Source: Hippasteria phrygiana (lineage: Eukaryota; Echinodermata; Asteroidea; Valvatida; Goniasteridae). Taken from it: a DNA stretch of 64,000 bases. The stretch lies in NCBI GenBank assembly GCA_037893225.1, contig JAZGUH010000323.1, positions 2,604,001 to 2,668,000 of the forward strand, given 5' to 3'. A program made the position numbers and the translations under genes. The number at the start of each line of letters is the position of its first letter. The first letter of the stretch is position 1. Below the pieces are notes generated by a model. That model did not search any database. It saw nothing but the letters and a program-made list of their open reading frames with translations, and was not told where the DNA came from. Shown one piece after another: positions 1 through 11,385 of the stretch.

Positions 1-1059
1 AGTGATATTATTAATAAGGCCTCCTGTGAATGTAAAGAAATTATTGCAACTGGGGACTTCAATTATGATGTTTCAGTTGACGATGATAGTATGAACTCAA
101 ACCCAATTATTTCTTGTTTTGGTATATTCCAATTGGCGCAACTCATACATGACTCAACACGTGTCACTGAGTCCACTCAAACAATAATCGATCTCACTTT
201 CAGCTCCCATCCAGAGCTAATAAAGGAATGTGGTGTATTACCAGTCCTAATCAGTGACCATTATCTTGTTTATGGTCAACATAGTTGGAAAACACCAAAC
301 ATTAAAGGTCGCTCAATAAATTTTCGATGTCTTACAAATATAGACAATGATGCATTTAAAGACGACCTCCTTAATGCACCATGGCAAGATGTACTGGACT
401 CTTATGATGTTGATGAAGCGTGGTGCAAATGGCACTCCATATTTATGAGTATTATTAACTTTCATGCGCCAATCAAAACTAAACGTATTCGGGGTGCCTC
501 TTTACCTTGGCTCGATTGCGAAATTCTTAAACTTATGAGACAGCGGGATTGTGCACACAAAATCGCAAAACGCTCAGGCTCACAGATCGATTGGGACTCT
601 TACAAAAAGCTGCGGAATAATGTAACTAATAAAATCCGCACTAAGAAGAGCGAATACTATACATCAGCCATAGAAGAAAATTTAGAAGGATTTAGACCCT
701 TGCACTCAACTGAAAGCACTCTACACGATTTAACAAACAAGTGTTTTGAGGCTATGGAGCAAGGTGAAGTTACAGGTAGCGTGTTCATAGATCTCAGTAA
801 AGCTTTTGATTGTGTGGATCATGTAATCCTACTAGGCAAATTGAAGAAGCTGAATTTGTCATCTTCTGGAATTAATTGGTTTAAGTCGTACCTAGACGGT
901 CGTAGTCAGTCTGTAAATATTAAGGGCACAATATCGAAGGTCTTGCCCATAGACATAGGCGTTCCACAAGGGTCGATCTTAGGGCCACTTTTATTCATTG
1001 TCCATCCTGTATACCCCAAAATTGCAACTTATTTATGTATGCAGATGACTCCACGTTAA
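1..1059 (+). pseudogene. LINE-A endonuclease-RT fragment with internal deletion
   Basis: Frame 1 is open from base 1, so the N-terminus lies outside the window. It starts just before the endonuclease motif ATGDFNYD (about 49-72), continues through an SDH motif (253-261) and a basic linker, then jumps at about 665-690 directly to the RT palm block containing FRPLHST. RT motif A (FIDLSKAFD, 784-810) and the GVPQGSILGP block (958-987) are intact. The last 20 or so residues are out of frame and end at 1059. In intact relatives about 150 codons lie between linker and palm, so this is a deletion derivative that happens to stay in frame. It cannot make an active enzyme. Confidence 0.82.
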
Positions 1060-1859
1060 CTTGTAGCTCCTCTAGTATTAACGAAATAGAAAGGAACTTA
1101 AATGTAGCTCTTGCTAGTATTCACAACTGGTGCCAAAGAAACAAACTAGCATTAAATGCCAACAAAACCAAATGTATGCTTATTGGTTCAAGGCAGAAAA
1201 TATCCAACGTCGACCTGAACGTGTGCATTGCTGATAAGGTTATCGAAAAAGTGAAATCTTGTAAATGCTTGGGTGTAGTTGTTGATGAAACATTAAGTTG
1301 GGGTACACATGTTGAATACGTAAGGAAGACTGTTTCGTCTAAATTGGGTGTGTTAAACAGAATTCGTGATTACGTTCCCCAAAGCAACCTGCACACACTC
1401 TTTGTAAGTTTAGTTATGCCATCTTTAGAGTATTGCTGTACGGTGTGGGGAGGAAGGTACATATCTCACGACAATACCCTCAACAAATGTCTCAAAAGAG
1501 CCGCACGGATAATCCTTCAATGTACCTCCCTCACCCCCTCAGCTGATATGTTTGCCAGACTAAATTTGATTCCTTTTAAAGAAAGAGTTCAGTCCAAAAA
1601 GGCTATCTTTGTTTTCAAAAGCCTTAACAAAATGACTCCTTTGTACATGACAAATCTGTTCACACCACTTACAGTGATTCGTGAAACACGACAATCGACC
1701 CAAATGGCACTGAAAGTTTCTTTCGCCAAAAAGGAATGCTACGTGACAAGTTTCGCTGTGAGTGGTGCCAGTATATGGAATAATCTGCCTGAACAAATGA
1801 GAACCATAAACTCCTTAAGTACATTTAAATCGGAGCTACGTAAAGCCATCTATCAGTGA
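1035..1859 (+). pseudogene. LINE-A reverse transcriptase, C-terminal part
   Basis: This 274-codon stretch begins with the RT catalytic motif YADDS at about 1038-1052 and continues through the thumb (NKTKCMLIG) and the connection region (LEYCCTVWGG) to the C-terminal signature NNLPEQMR before the stop at 1857-1859. It belongs to the same ORF2 as the upstream fragment but is in another frame, with the shift between about 990 and 1035. The ATG at 1035 is incidental, one codon before the active site, and is not a true start. Confidence 0.82.
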
Positions 1860-2196
1860 TATTTCTGTCATTTACGCTGATCTCCGGAGTTATAAACTTG
1901 GTTGCCAAAATACTTTGGAGCCGGATGGGAATTTCCCCTTGTTTTTCACCCTAAAAGGTTGGTTTTTTTCGCGGGTTTTTCGCCCATCCCGTAAATCAGC
2001 AATAGGCTTCTGAAGAGTTGAAAAGTTAACCGAAAATATATTTATTTGTGTAAACATTACTGTATTTGTTTAAATATGTTGTATGAATGTGTAAATACTC
2101 AGTTTTAACTAATAATATGCAGGGCCCCAATGGAAACCAGTTTTAAACTGTTTGGGCACACCCTGGGTAAAGAAATGTAATAAATAAATAAATAAA

Positions 2197-4172
2197 CGAC
2201 GTAGATAACAAATGAAACGAATCTAAAAATCTGAGTTGGCCTACCGAAAATAAAATATATTTTTCTGACGTTTTAGGTATGCAATTAAGTTTTCCGTCGG
2301 TTTTTAAAATACTTTGCATAATGAAATGCGCGTCGTAATTTTCTAAATATTGTGAAAAATGATCGGGATTGGTGTTACGCCCGGTTTTATCTGTAATTTT
2401 AAGTTACAGCAGATATGAGCGGCTCCACGATACTCACCCGTTATGTGGCAGTGGTCGCGACATTTTCTAAAAGCGTTAATCTCTTTGGTATTTCACAAAA
2501 TATTGGAGGATATTTCTCTTTGCGCGCGATATAACTTAAAACACGAGGGTCGTTATAGTCGGTAGATTCATCCAAGTTCCACGTTCTTTGAAATCTTTCT
2601 TCTTTTGGATAAGCATTTATAGCCGATATCAGATCTTTTTTAATATGCTGACCCTTTTTTCCAGTCGGTTCGCCCAACGGAATATCATATTCGTTGTACT
2701 TTTTTGGTTTAAATTACAAAAAATAGGATCGCAATTATCTTCACCTTTGTGAACTTCTGGGTAAGTACATTCGCAAGTGTTTCTTTCGTATTTAAAGGGG
2801 TAAGAGCAAATCCAACAACCTTTAGACTCGTTAAAATTTTGTTCATCTTAAGACGTATGGGCTCGGGACTCGCAAAGATATCGTTGATGTCGTCTTTTTC
2901 TTCTAGTAAATTATTTAAGAAATGATCCGTTGTGTCTGGTCCTCGATAGGTTTTGGGCTCGCCCAAAACTTTACCGTCGGGCCCGATTATGATATAAGCA
3001 TAGCCGCAAGCTTTGTGTTCGTGAGTCTTTATAGTGGACGTTTCTTCATCGGTCGATTGTAACGGTGCTATGATACTTTCTAAATCTGCGTATATGACGA
3101 AAGGTACAGGTTGCTTGTTTTTAAAGTTTTTTTATTTTAGAATATTGTTTTTTGGATCGGGTAATTCGACTTTAACGGGTTTTTGGCTAACACCCATACA
3201 ATCTTTTTTATGCTTGTCTAAAATGTCTTGTCTGCTAAAATGTTGCAGACACCACGTACAAAAGTATTTGCGACCATTGTGTTTAGTTTCTTTAGACAAT
3301 AAACGATCGAGTTTTTTTATCCAACAATAATGATTATTATCTCCTTGAGAAAATAACAACAGATTGATGACGTGATCTCGTAAAGTAGGAGTTATTCTCA
3401 GCGAAAAAATTCCGGTTTTTTTCGTCGTAACCAAAAACGTTAATATATATCAACTCATTTTGTTTTTCAATCTTGTCGATATCCGTGATGGGAGTTGGAA
3501 ACTACGCCTGTAAAATCTAATCCATCGTCTTCTTCGTAGATGAAAGTTTTATCGTAGTGAATTATATAGTTGGGATCTGCTTTAATCGATTCTTTGACAG
3601 AGGGTTTAAATAATCATAAAGCAGCTCTCAACGCCCATCTTATGCATTGACTATTGTCATTTTTTACGTTTATTACCGCGAGTTTATTGGCTATGTATTT
3701 GGGTAATAGAATGTAAGAATCACCTCTTACTGGTTGATATCTAGTAATGTTGATGTAAAGCGCGTTTAAATCGTAAGTTTCCCAGCCGCTTCTATTTTCT
3801 TGAAAATCTTCTATTGTTTCGATTATTTTATCTATTTGTCGTTGTACTTTGTTTTCTATAACGTCTGCGGTTAATACGTCTGATTGAAATCCATAACACA
3901 TACTGACCTCTTTTCCCAGTTGGCTCGCCCAATGGGATGTGTTTATCGGCGATAAAATTTTCAAAAAATTCTTTAGATTTGAAACGCAAATTGTTATAAA
4001 GCGCTTCATTATTTTGTATGGCAGACATGTAATCTCGTCTGGTGTACGTATCATTACGCCCAGTTGGCGCGTCTAAAGGAATTTCGTATTTATCGATATA
4101 CTTTTTCAGATTGTTTTTTGACCATCGTGTGTAGCCCGTCGCGGGTATAATTCTATCTCTGATATTTTCCAT
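2197..4172 (-). pseudogene. Family B DNA polymerase relic, Maverick/Polinton or adintovirus type (N-terminal and exonuclease region)
   Basis: Read on the minus strand from 4172 downward, blocks typical of the invertebrate protein-primed-type polB proteins appear in order, in several frames. They are an N-terminal region with IPLDAPTG/IPLGEPTG motifs, a block ending SQCIRWALRAAL (about 3614-3650), a CxxC...HxxxxC zinc-finger-like block (about 3198-3270), exonuclease motif I YADLE (about 3079-3093), a second zinc-ligand block RDHCHITGEYRGAAH (2418-2462), and exonuclease motif II NYDAHF (2323-2340). Frameshifts lie near 3890, 3450-3600, 2700 and 2461. The gene stops at 2197 inside the exonuclease domain, where LINE-A's tail begins, so polymerase motifs A to C would lie left of the window. 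No capsid, integrase or TIR of such an element is visible here. Confidence 0.85.
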
Positions 4173-4265
4173 CTTTATAATAGATGATTATTTTATATAA
4201 TATCTTTTTTTTTAATATACTTTTTTTGACATTATTTGAAAATTTAAATATAGCCTAATGAAAAT

Positions 4266-4372
4266 TTTTGCGATTTCTGATGGATAGGTATACGACACAA
4301 TTTTGCAAAAATAGTGATAATTTTTTTTTGCGATTTTCTAAAATCTGATGGATAGGTATACGACATAATTTT
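4266..4372. repeat. Two-copy direct repeat upstream of the polB relic
   Basis: The core GATGGATAGGTATACGACA occurs at about 4278 and 4348, each preceded by a T-rich run with TTGCGATTT and followed by ATTTT. The repeat lies about 100 bases 5' of the polB start on the minus strand. A promoter role is possible but not shown. Confidence 0.6.
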
Positions 4373-5388
4373 TAGAGAGTGGGAGGTGGGTGTCTGTGAC
4401 TCTCCTTTTACTACTACTTGAATTGAACTGGTTACATGTACTTATCTGTTCTGTGTCAGTAGGACGCTTTGATGTATAGGCCCTACACTACTAATCTCAG
4501 ATCTTTTAATGAAAATCTGTATTACAAAAAAATAAATAACAAAAATCATTTTAAAAAACTGTGATTAGATGTACATTGTAACCACTGGGATGCGAGCAAG
4601 GCTTCATGCAGAAACAATTTCTGTTTTATATTCTTAATCTACTGGTTCAAAAAAAATTACAAATACGACCCCTAAATATACTTACCAGAAGTACTGTAAA
4701 AGCTGTTGATCTCAACAAGTGGCATGAAGTAGTCCTTTAAAATACCAGTCAGTTGCAGGTTGGATGTGCCTCGCTGCCAACTGTGTTGGTCACTGTGTTA
4801 CCGGAATCTCAGGAATTCCTTTTGGATATCCGTGGGAATGTGTTAGGTAATAGTCTGGAGTGTATATAGGGTATATGGACAAGAGGGGGTACCCCTTGGT
4901 CAAATATCTTGTTGGGTATAACTGGTTGTGATGTCGGGGTACTTTCTATTTAAGCAGAAATTGCTAAATGTCGCCAGGGGTAGTCCCCTTTCCCCGGAAA
5001 GCCATTGTATCGCTGTCCTTAAACCGAATTGTCGGATCGACAGTCATGTATGATATTTTGTTTTGTGTATTTTTCAGTCAAAAGTTCTCTCCTGCAGTAC
5101 CGGTACACAAACAAAGGCAAAGAGTGACACGAAGGTTTTATAGAGTTCAGCAATTCTAACCTCCTGATGGGCCCTAAAAACTGAACGAAACTTACACCCA
5201 CTCCCAAACACATTTTATTCGGCCCCCTGGTTTATTTTCCGCCCATTTTTTCCCAAAATGGACCCTCATTTGTTTTGTTTGAGAAATGTGAAAACGTGTA
5301 ATATTCATGGAGGGAGGCGTGAGTGAACAATAAACACACTACACGTCCATAATTATGTATACTTACATACCTTGTCAGGCGCGGATCC
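4373..5388. other. Gene-free AT-rich stretch
   Basis: I see no coding frame with recognisable motifs, no RNA gene and no clear repeat boundary. Short frames at 4968-5159 and 5019-5213 lack any family motif. Confidence 0.5.
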
Positions 5389-5433
5389 AGGGGGGGGGGG
5401 GGGTCGTGACCCCCCCCCCCCCCCCCCCCCCCC
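5389..5433. repeat. G-run followed by C-run (inverted homopolymers)
   Basis: A run of about 14 G is separated by TCGTGA from a run of about 24 C, preceded by GCGCGGATCCA. It is self-complementary and hard to sequence, so run lengths are unreliable. Frames reading poly-Gly or poly-Pro across it are artefacts. Confidence 0.8.
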
Positions 5434-5561
5434 AATTTGTTTTGCTTGTAGGAGGTCTCCGCCTAACGTTGCAAACCAGAAAAGCAGAAAACAAAGAGGT
5501 TGAATGGCGCCACCAAAATATGTGAGAAAGTGTGGGGGAGCAAGTTCGGGTGCTGCTGACC

Positions 5562-6235
5562 CACTGATCTCTATACACTGGATTGGCTGCGAAGCTCCGC
5601 GATTGAAGCCACCACGCGTCCATATTGCTATATTCAAAACAATGGCCGTTTTCCAAGCCCCTGGCTTCAGCTAGCTCTGGCTCCGAATTCAGCCCATTGC
5701 CAAACTGCATTCATGCATGTAGTTTATGAATGGGCTGAAGTTGGAGACGGAGCTGAAGCCTACTCTCTTAATGTAAAAGAGTGAAAATCTCACTCTCCAA
5801 AAGAGTGAATCCCTTCTCAAACCACTCCAAAAGAGTGAATCTCTTATATAAACCACTCGAAAAAAATGAAAACCACTCAAAAGGAGTGAAATTTCCACTC
5901 TTTCGCGGAGCCATATAAGGGACAACTCTTTTTAGAGTTGTCCCTTATATGGCTCTTTGAAAGAGTGGAAATTTCACTCTTTTGGAGTGGTTTTTCACTT
6001 TTTTTGAGTGATTTTCACTCCTTTTGAGTGGTTATTATTAGAGATTCACTCTTTTGGAGTGGTTTGTTAAGGGATTCACTCTTTTGGAGAGTGAGTTTTT
6101 CACTCTTTTACATTAAGAGAGTAGAGCTTGGAAAACAGCCATTGTTTTGAATATAGCAAGATGGCCGCGCGGTAGCTTCAATTCACGCATAGGCAATCAC
6201 TGCTGCGCTGCCAATCCAGTGTATAGAGATCAGTG
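5562..6235. mobile_element. Palindromic MITE, copy A (8-bp TSD), carrying a second MITE
   Basis: The ends are inverted copies of CACTGATCTCTATACACTGG, and the arms (about 200 bases) are complementary through the block ATTCAAAACAATGGC. The element is flanked by a perfect 8-bp TSD, TGCTGACC, at 5554-5561 and 6236-6243. Copies B (18063-18847) and C (37444-37758) are the same family. An 8-bp TSD with CA...TG ends fits hAT-like transposition, although P-like elements cannot be excluded. Without the inner insertion the copy would be about 315 bp, as copy C is. Confidence 0.88.
5763..6121. mobile_element. Near-perfect palindromic MITE nested in copy A, TA target duplication
   Basis: The 359-bp insert has ends CTCTCTTAATGTAAAAGAGTG and is complementary to itself almost throughout. 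The centre is an exact 20-bp hairpin, arms 5910-5929 and 5934-5953, loop TTTT. Inside, ACTCC-AAAAGAGTG-type motifs repeat on both strands. It is bordered by TA at 5761-5762 and 6122-6123. Copy C has only TG at the equivalent point, which gives the near-empty site. A TA duplication fits Tc1/mariner-type mobilisation. Confidence 0.82.
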
Positions 6236-6737
6236 TGCTGACCTAGTCCCTTTTGTCAATTTTGCGATTTAAATCACGCATGCGTGGTCTGCTTTTCACT
6301 CGAACGCATCTAGTCGATCGACTACGTCAAATCTAATTTGTGTATGTAGCGACAACAAACTGTAAAGAATGTCGTCTGCTAACGAAGCAATGTTGGTACT
6401 TCTTCTTATTTTCTATCATTTATTTCTTTTATTTTCTCTACTTAACTTTAGTGCAATAAATAATTCATTATCATATTTTAAAGAGTTATTATCATCGGAC
6501 AAAACAATTTATCGTAAACGTTTGCAAAACTTGCCCACTAGTTTACATATCCTCCATCCATCTTGAAACCGTGACGTAACTCGCGAGTGATTAGAGAAAC
6601 CATGGTCCGGGGCTAGGTTGATCCAGACTAGCTAGTCAAACCTCGCAGCGTTCGGGTGACATCTAGATTGACTATGGTTAAGTCTAGTCACTCTAGTCGC
6701 CCAACCGAATTGCTCCAAGCTTTTTTGGTTCTCATGC
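6236..6737. other. Short gene-free stretch with possible Harbinger-like remnant
   Basis: A 65-codon frame starts at 6369 but has no recognisable domain and is low-complexity after its first residues. The right end (about 6690-6713, ending GAATTGCTCC) loosely resembles the right end of the 3-bp-TSD element at 18264-18827. A degraded relative is possible but weakly supported. Confidence 0.3.
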
Positions 6738-7337
6738 AGATAGGCTCCCTGTGCGCGATGTATTCTGGGCACGTAGTAGTCTGATGGCAATACTTAAACT
6801 TCACACCTTCGACGCATTCACAGCATAGGCTCTTTGGTACTAGATTGATTAGCTTGATTGTAAAATCGTGCAAAAAGGCCGCAAACTACCTGCAGTTCAT
6901 AGGTTCTCAGAATGGTTGACACGGATGAGCATCATATCAACGAATTAGGCGTCATTTACCTGAACTTTATACGCACAGGCTCGTAATTTAAGTAAGAATT
7001 GTTATTAAAACGAACAACGTTAGGCATGTTGTGGTATTCTCACCACCAACACCATTTGTTACGGCACGAGATAACAAATTATTTCCATATACAAATGAAA
7101 AGGAAAAAAATAAAAAATTTACATACCCTTGTGATACCAGTTTTCGTTGTTGTGTTTCCGTACACGCGAGGTTATTAGTCTTCGGACTTCCTTTTAGGAC
7201 AGGCTTTCGGGGCAACATGCCTCGGACTGCGGGCGGCGTTGGTATCGACAGGACCAAAAACCCGCCGTTTCGCGGTATTTGCGATAAGGTCTATGTTGAC
7301 CCGTGCATGGACCTTCGTTCCGCAACTTCTGCATATT
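6738..7337 (-). mobile_element. Fragment homologous to the interior of the 9-bp-TSD element at 40059-41145
   Basis: Sequence from AGGCTCCCTG to TTCTGCATATT matches 40165-40740 over most of its length, with indels. Both terminal repeats are missing. The right side is cut by the tail of LINE-B. Minus-strand coding blocks shared with the other copy include LCCEC...KFKYCHQTTTC (about 6750-6840) and an exon-like end at an AAGG/GTATGT donor-like site near 7125-7135. Shared sequence in two places shows this is a dispersed family. Confidence 0.7.
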
Positions 7338-8330
7338 AATTGTTTTATTTTATTTATTTATTTATTTTAAAAATCGCCAACAGCGGCGGACCGCCAATAA
7401 CACGGATTTTGTAAATTTACATAAAATAAATATAATAAATATAGGCCTACACATATACATATAGAATACTGTAAAAAATAATAACAATTCATGTATCACA
7501 CATACAGAATTACACAAGTTAAAAACATCAAACACACAAACTATCGCACAAAATACATATTGCACATAATTAGAAACAAGGTCAAAGAAAAAGAGGAGGA
7601 GGGAAAGGTGGGAGGGGAGAGACAGGATGGTGAACACGTACAGAAAAGGTAAAACAACAGGGAACAGCTAATGTGACAAAAGAAAAGAAAATGCAAAAAG
7701 AGGAAGGGATGGGTTAAGAAAAGGATAGGGCCGGGGGGGGGGGGGGGGTAGGGGATGGAAGGGGAAGTGGGTTGAAGATAAGAAGGGACAAAAGAGGGGG
7801 AAAAACAATGGAGGGGTAAAGAAGGGAGTCTGGAGTTATGCAAAATAGGAATGAGAGTTCGGGGGGAATTGAAATCAAATCAAATGAAACAATTTTAAGA
7901 GCTGACAGCTAGACCTCTATAAATCTCTCTGCGGAAGGCGTTGACTGAGCTTGCCCCAAACACATCACAAGTCCCGTGAAGTCGGTTGTAGGTAGACGCA
8001 ATTCTAGAAATATAAAAAACCTTGCTTAGTTACCTCAACACGACTCCACGGGACATGCAAGATGTGGTTGCTGGCAGCTAGCCCTTGTCCGGCGAGCAGG
8101 AACATGCAATTGATAAGGATTGGTATTGGTTAAATATAAAAGGTTGTGGATATATTTATATAAAAACAAACAATCGTTAACAGTTCTTCTCTTGAGAAGA
8201 GTAGACAATTTGAACAAGTCACATAACTCATTATAATTAGGATCAGTAAAATTGGGGTTGTTGTTATTATGGAGAGTCCTAACCATGAAATAAAGATAAC
8301 GCCGCTGAACTCTTAGGGAGGTAATTTCGT
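7338..8330 (-). mobile_element. LINE-B, 5'-truncated non-LTR retrotransposon 3' end
   Basis: On the minus strand the element ends in an (AAAT)n tail at 7340-7375. The 3' UTR is pyrimidine-rich on that strand (polypurine on the plus strand, about 7565-7870) and includes a G-run at about 7731-7750. Only the extreme C-terminus of ORF2 remains. Confidence 0.65.
7910..8320 (-). pseudogene. LINE-B ORF2 C-terminus
   Basis: The minus strand from about 8320 reads RRYLYFMVRTLHNN, LFKLSTLLKRR and DCLFLYKYIHNLLY, then a frame break near 8035, and continues with an NxVFYISRIASTYNRLHGTC-like end. This pattern (hydrophobic 'LFxxxTLxKRR...FLYKYIHN', then an RxxxxYNRL box) is typical of the region after the RT domain of Jockey-superfamily LINEs. 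No catalytic residue remains, and the clade cannot be fixed from so short a piece. Confidence 0.6.
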
Positions 8331-8409
8331 ATTTACCCCACCCACCCCCCCCCCCCCCCCATATTTTCAGAGTCCCCCCCCCCCCCTCTTTTTGTACCCC
8401 AACATTTCT
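8331..8409. repeat. C-rich low-complexity block
   Basis: Two runs of about 14-19 C (about 8341-8360 and 8372-8386) separated by ATATTTTCAGAGT lie at the 5' boundary of LINE-C copy 1. Run lengths are uncertain. Confidence 0.7.
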
Positions 8410-11367
8410 TATGGTGTCAGCTTACTCTTAGACCAGTTGGTGACGACGTATTTATTGGCGCCTTTTTCCGCAGACCCGATTCATCCAATAAAGACACACT
8501 CAATGGACTAAATGACAGTCTTACCAAGATATTTTCTAATCTGAACTCCCCTTTGTAATCATGGGAGGGGACTTCAACATACCCAGTATGTTGTGGAGCC
8601 CGGATGAAACAACCTACCCTCATGGCAGCCTACAGTCTAGAATTATTGAGATAGCTGATGACCACCATTTAGAACAAAAGGTTGGATTTACCACCCGTAA
8701 GGACCCAGTCTCAGGTGTTAAGAATATCCTGGACTTGCTATTTACAACTAGACCACTTGCAATTAATAATGTTCATGAAGTTTCTGGATTGAGTGACTAC
8801 GAAATTGTCCTAGCTGATATCTCCATCAAAGCTGTTCACGCTTCAAAACCACCGAGGACTATCTTGAAGTGGAAAAGTGTGGAGAAAGTGGATTTTAGAG
8901 TGGCTGCAACAGAACTGAAAAATGATTTCTTTCGAAGTAACCCAAATAATAATACTGTTGAATCAAACTGGACTTTCTTTAGGGATGGACTAAACAACAT
9001 TGTTAAAAAATTACTGCAGCAGAAGATTGTTAAAGTAAAAATTAGACCACGATGGTTGTCAACTCACCTTTTGCCTCTCACCAGGAAAAAAGAGAGATTT
9101 TATGTTCGTGATAAGAAATCTGGCAAACAATCTGATTGTGATAAGTTCAAATCCACCCGTAGATATAGATATGTGGATCGTGAACTCCGTAAAGCTCATC
9201 GTGCCCATGTGGAAGCTGTTACATCTACTGATGACCCCAAGAAGTTCTGGCAATATATTAAATCTCAACGCAGAAATAATTCTGGTGTCCAGGTCCTCAA
9301 GGTTAACGATTTTGACATAACTGGTGACAAGGAGAAAGCCGAGGTTCTGGCAAATCAATTCAGTAGCATCTTTACTAGAGAGGAGGCGTCGCAGCTGCCA
9401 TGTTTGTTTGACAGTAGTTACCCGGATATGCCTGACATAAAAGTGTCTGTGGAAGGTGTTTTGAAATTGCTTAAATCAATGGATGTCTCCAAAGCAGCTG
9501 GACCGGACCAAATAGAGCCCTAAAATTTGCTGCCGACGAAATTGCCCCTATCCTTGCGCACATTTTCAAACAATCTTTGGACACTGCAGGTGAGCTGCCG
9601 GCAGATTGGAAAAAGGCCAACATAACTCATTTGTTTAAGAAGGGTGTTACATCTGACCCAGCAAACTACAGACCAGTATCCCTATAAACTTCAGTGTGTT
9701 GCAAATTACTGGAGCATATTGTTGACAGTCAGTTGATGAAACATCTAGACCAGCATGAAATTCTAGCTGAAAATCAGCATGCCTTTCGTAGAGGGCGTTC
9801 ATGTGAGAGTCAGCTTATCCTGACCTTCAATGACCTTGCCTGTAATCACAACAATGGTATCACTATACCGATGTAGCAGTGCTGGACTTTTCGAAGGCGT
9901 TCTATGTAGTACCACACCGGAAACTCCTTTATAAGATCGATCATTATGGCATCAGAGGCAAGATTAAAAACTGGATAGCTGCGTTCCTTACCAACCGGCT
10001 GCAGAGAGTTGTTGTAAACGGTGAATTTTCTAGCTGGCATAAAGTTCTTAGTGGTGTGCCACAGGGAACTGTGTTAGGACCGCACTTGTTCCTCCTCTTC
10101 ATTAATGACATTAAATCTGCTGTGAGGGGTGTTATCAGGCTATTTGCCGATGACTGCCTCATATATCATCATATTAACTCCAATGAAGATGAGAAACTGC
10201 TGCAAGCCGACCTTGACAACCTCATTGGATGGGCTACTACTTGGGATGCGATTTAATGCTGACAAATGTAAAACGATGCGAGTCTCTCGTAAACGAAACC
10301 CTGGTAAACCTTCCTATGAGATGGATGGGTGTAAATCTTGAAGCAACTAAGCACGTATCTGGGGATGGGAAAATCAAACGCAGCATGCTGTTACTAAGGC
10401 AACGAAAGTCCTCAACTTCATCAAACGAAATGTTTACATGAGCTCTAAAAATATCAAGGAAAGGTTATATCTTACACTAGTTCGGCCACTCTTAGAATAT
10501 GGTGTGGCAACATGGAACCCTTATAAAAACTGTCACCGATCTGCGATTGAGAAAGTCCAGCGCAGGGCAGCGCGTTTTGTTCACGGAGATTACGCAAGAA
10601 CGAGTAGTGTCTCCAATATGTTAACGTCTCTTGGGTGGGAGAAGTTAACGGACAGAAGGGAAACACACCAGATGACTCAGCTCTACAAGATTATCACTCA
10701 AGTTATTGACATCGACGCTTCGGACCATCTTCAGCCAAAAATGCAGAGATCTAGGAGAGCGAACAATAATAAATTCAACATACTACAAATATCCTCAACT
10801 GTACTTAAGAATTCATTTTTCCAAAGGACTCTTAAATTATGGAATGACTTGCCCCAACACAATGATTGACTCCATGACACACAAGATCTGCAGAGACAAG
10901 TATTATGATCACATCACGATGTTTTCAGGAGGAAACCAACCAAGTACCAAGTAAGTACAACATTAAAATAATAGAGTACCGAAGTCTGACGTCAGTTGGC
11001 ATGACAACTGGTTCCAAACAAATGTAAATTTCGACTGTTCCTTTGTTAACAGCCAGTCATGCAAACACATAACAAAAGCATTCTGGTTCCAAACATTGCA
11101 TTGACGTCATCACTTCGGTGCTCTGTTTCCTTCATGCTGCTTGACCAAGCTCGTCTGTACGATCTATGGTTCGAACATGACCGGTGACCAAACTGACGTT
11201 TACCGACGACTGTACGGCGATCTCCGTGGGTGTGTGTGTGCGTACGAACATGGGCGTGGGCGAAGTGGCAAATGGGCGAAGTGGCTCCTGGGCGAAGTGG
11301 TAATTATATGGGCGAAGTGGCTCGTGGGCGAAGTGGTAAATAGGCGAAGTGGTCGACAACCCCACTG
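8410..11367 (+). mobile_element. LINE-C copy 1 (CR1-like), left arm of the inverted duplication
   Basis: A 5'-truncated LINE containing the middle of the endonuclease, the RT domain and a long 3' region. A second copy lies inverted at 39887-43229, and the two are collinear from about 9207 to the end. The 3' region after the stop at 10866 includes tandem GGGCGAAGTGG units at about 11250-11350 and GTCGACAA. Past CCCACTG the sequence is interrupted by the 6.4 kb insertion at 11368-17815. Confidence 0.85.
8418..10869 (+). pseudogene. LINE-C ORF2 (endonuclease-RT), multiply disrupted
   Basis: The frame begins inside the endonuclease (VFIGAFFRRPDSS, about 8442-8480), shifts near 8548, and continues through GGDFNIPSM (8564-8590), GLSDYEIVL (8783-8810; the usual H of SDH is Y) and the linker AAGPDQI (9493-9513). 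After a shift at about 9515 come the RT blocks: NYRPVSL followed by an in-frame TAA at 9685-9687, LDFSKAF (motif A, 9882-9902), GVPQGTVLGP (10052-10081) and LFADDCLIY (motif C, 10140-10166). Further shifts lie near 9870, 10250 and 10340. The C-terminal part (10438-10869) has RPLLEYGVATWNP and ends NDLPQHND. At least five breaks make it inactive. Confidence 0.85.
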
Positions 11368-11385
11368 GGCCCAATTTCGATCACG

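Larger units (their letters stand above)
1..2196 (+). mobile_element. LINE-A, CR1/L2-like non-LTR retrotransposon (cut by left window edge)
   Basis: The element enters from the left edge and ends in an (AAAT)n-type tail at about 2181-2196. It holds the end of an APE-type endonuclease, a reverse transcriptase and a 3' UTR of about 335 bases. Two internal losses are visible: most of the linker and RT fingers are missing near 665-690, and the frame is broken near 1000-1035. The same 3' UTR recurs inverted at 51169-51567, which fixes the family's 3' end. The tail directly abuts DNA polymerase coding sequence at 2197, so the LINE was inserted into that element. The CR1/L2 assignment is from motif style only. 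Confidence 0.85.

Noticed and set aside
6369..6566. 65-codon small hydrophobic protein
   Set aside because: A start and hydrophobic stretch are present, but there is no conservation evidence in the window and the region is repeat debris.
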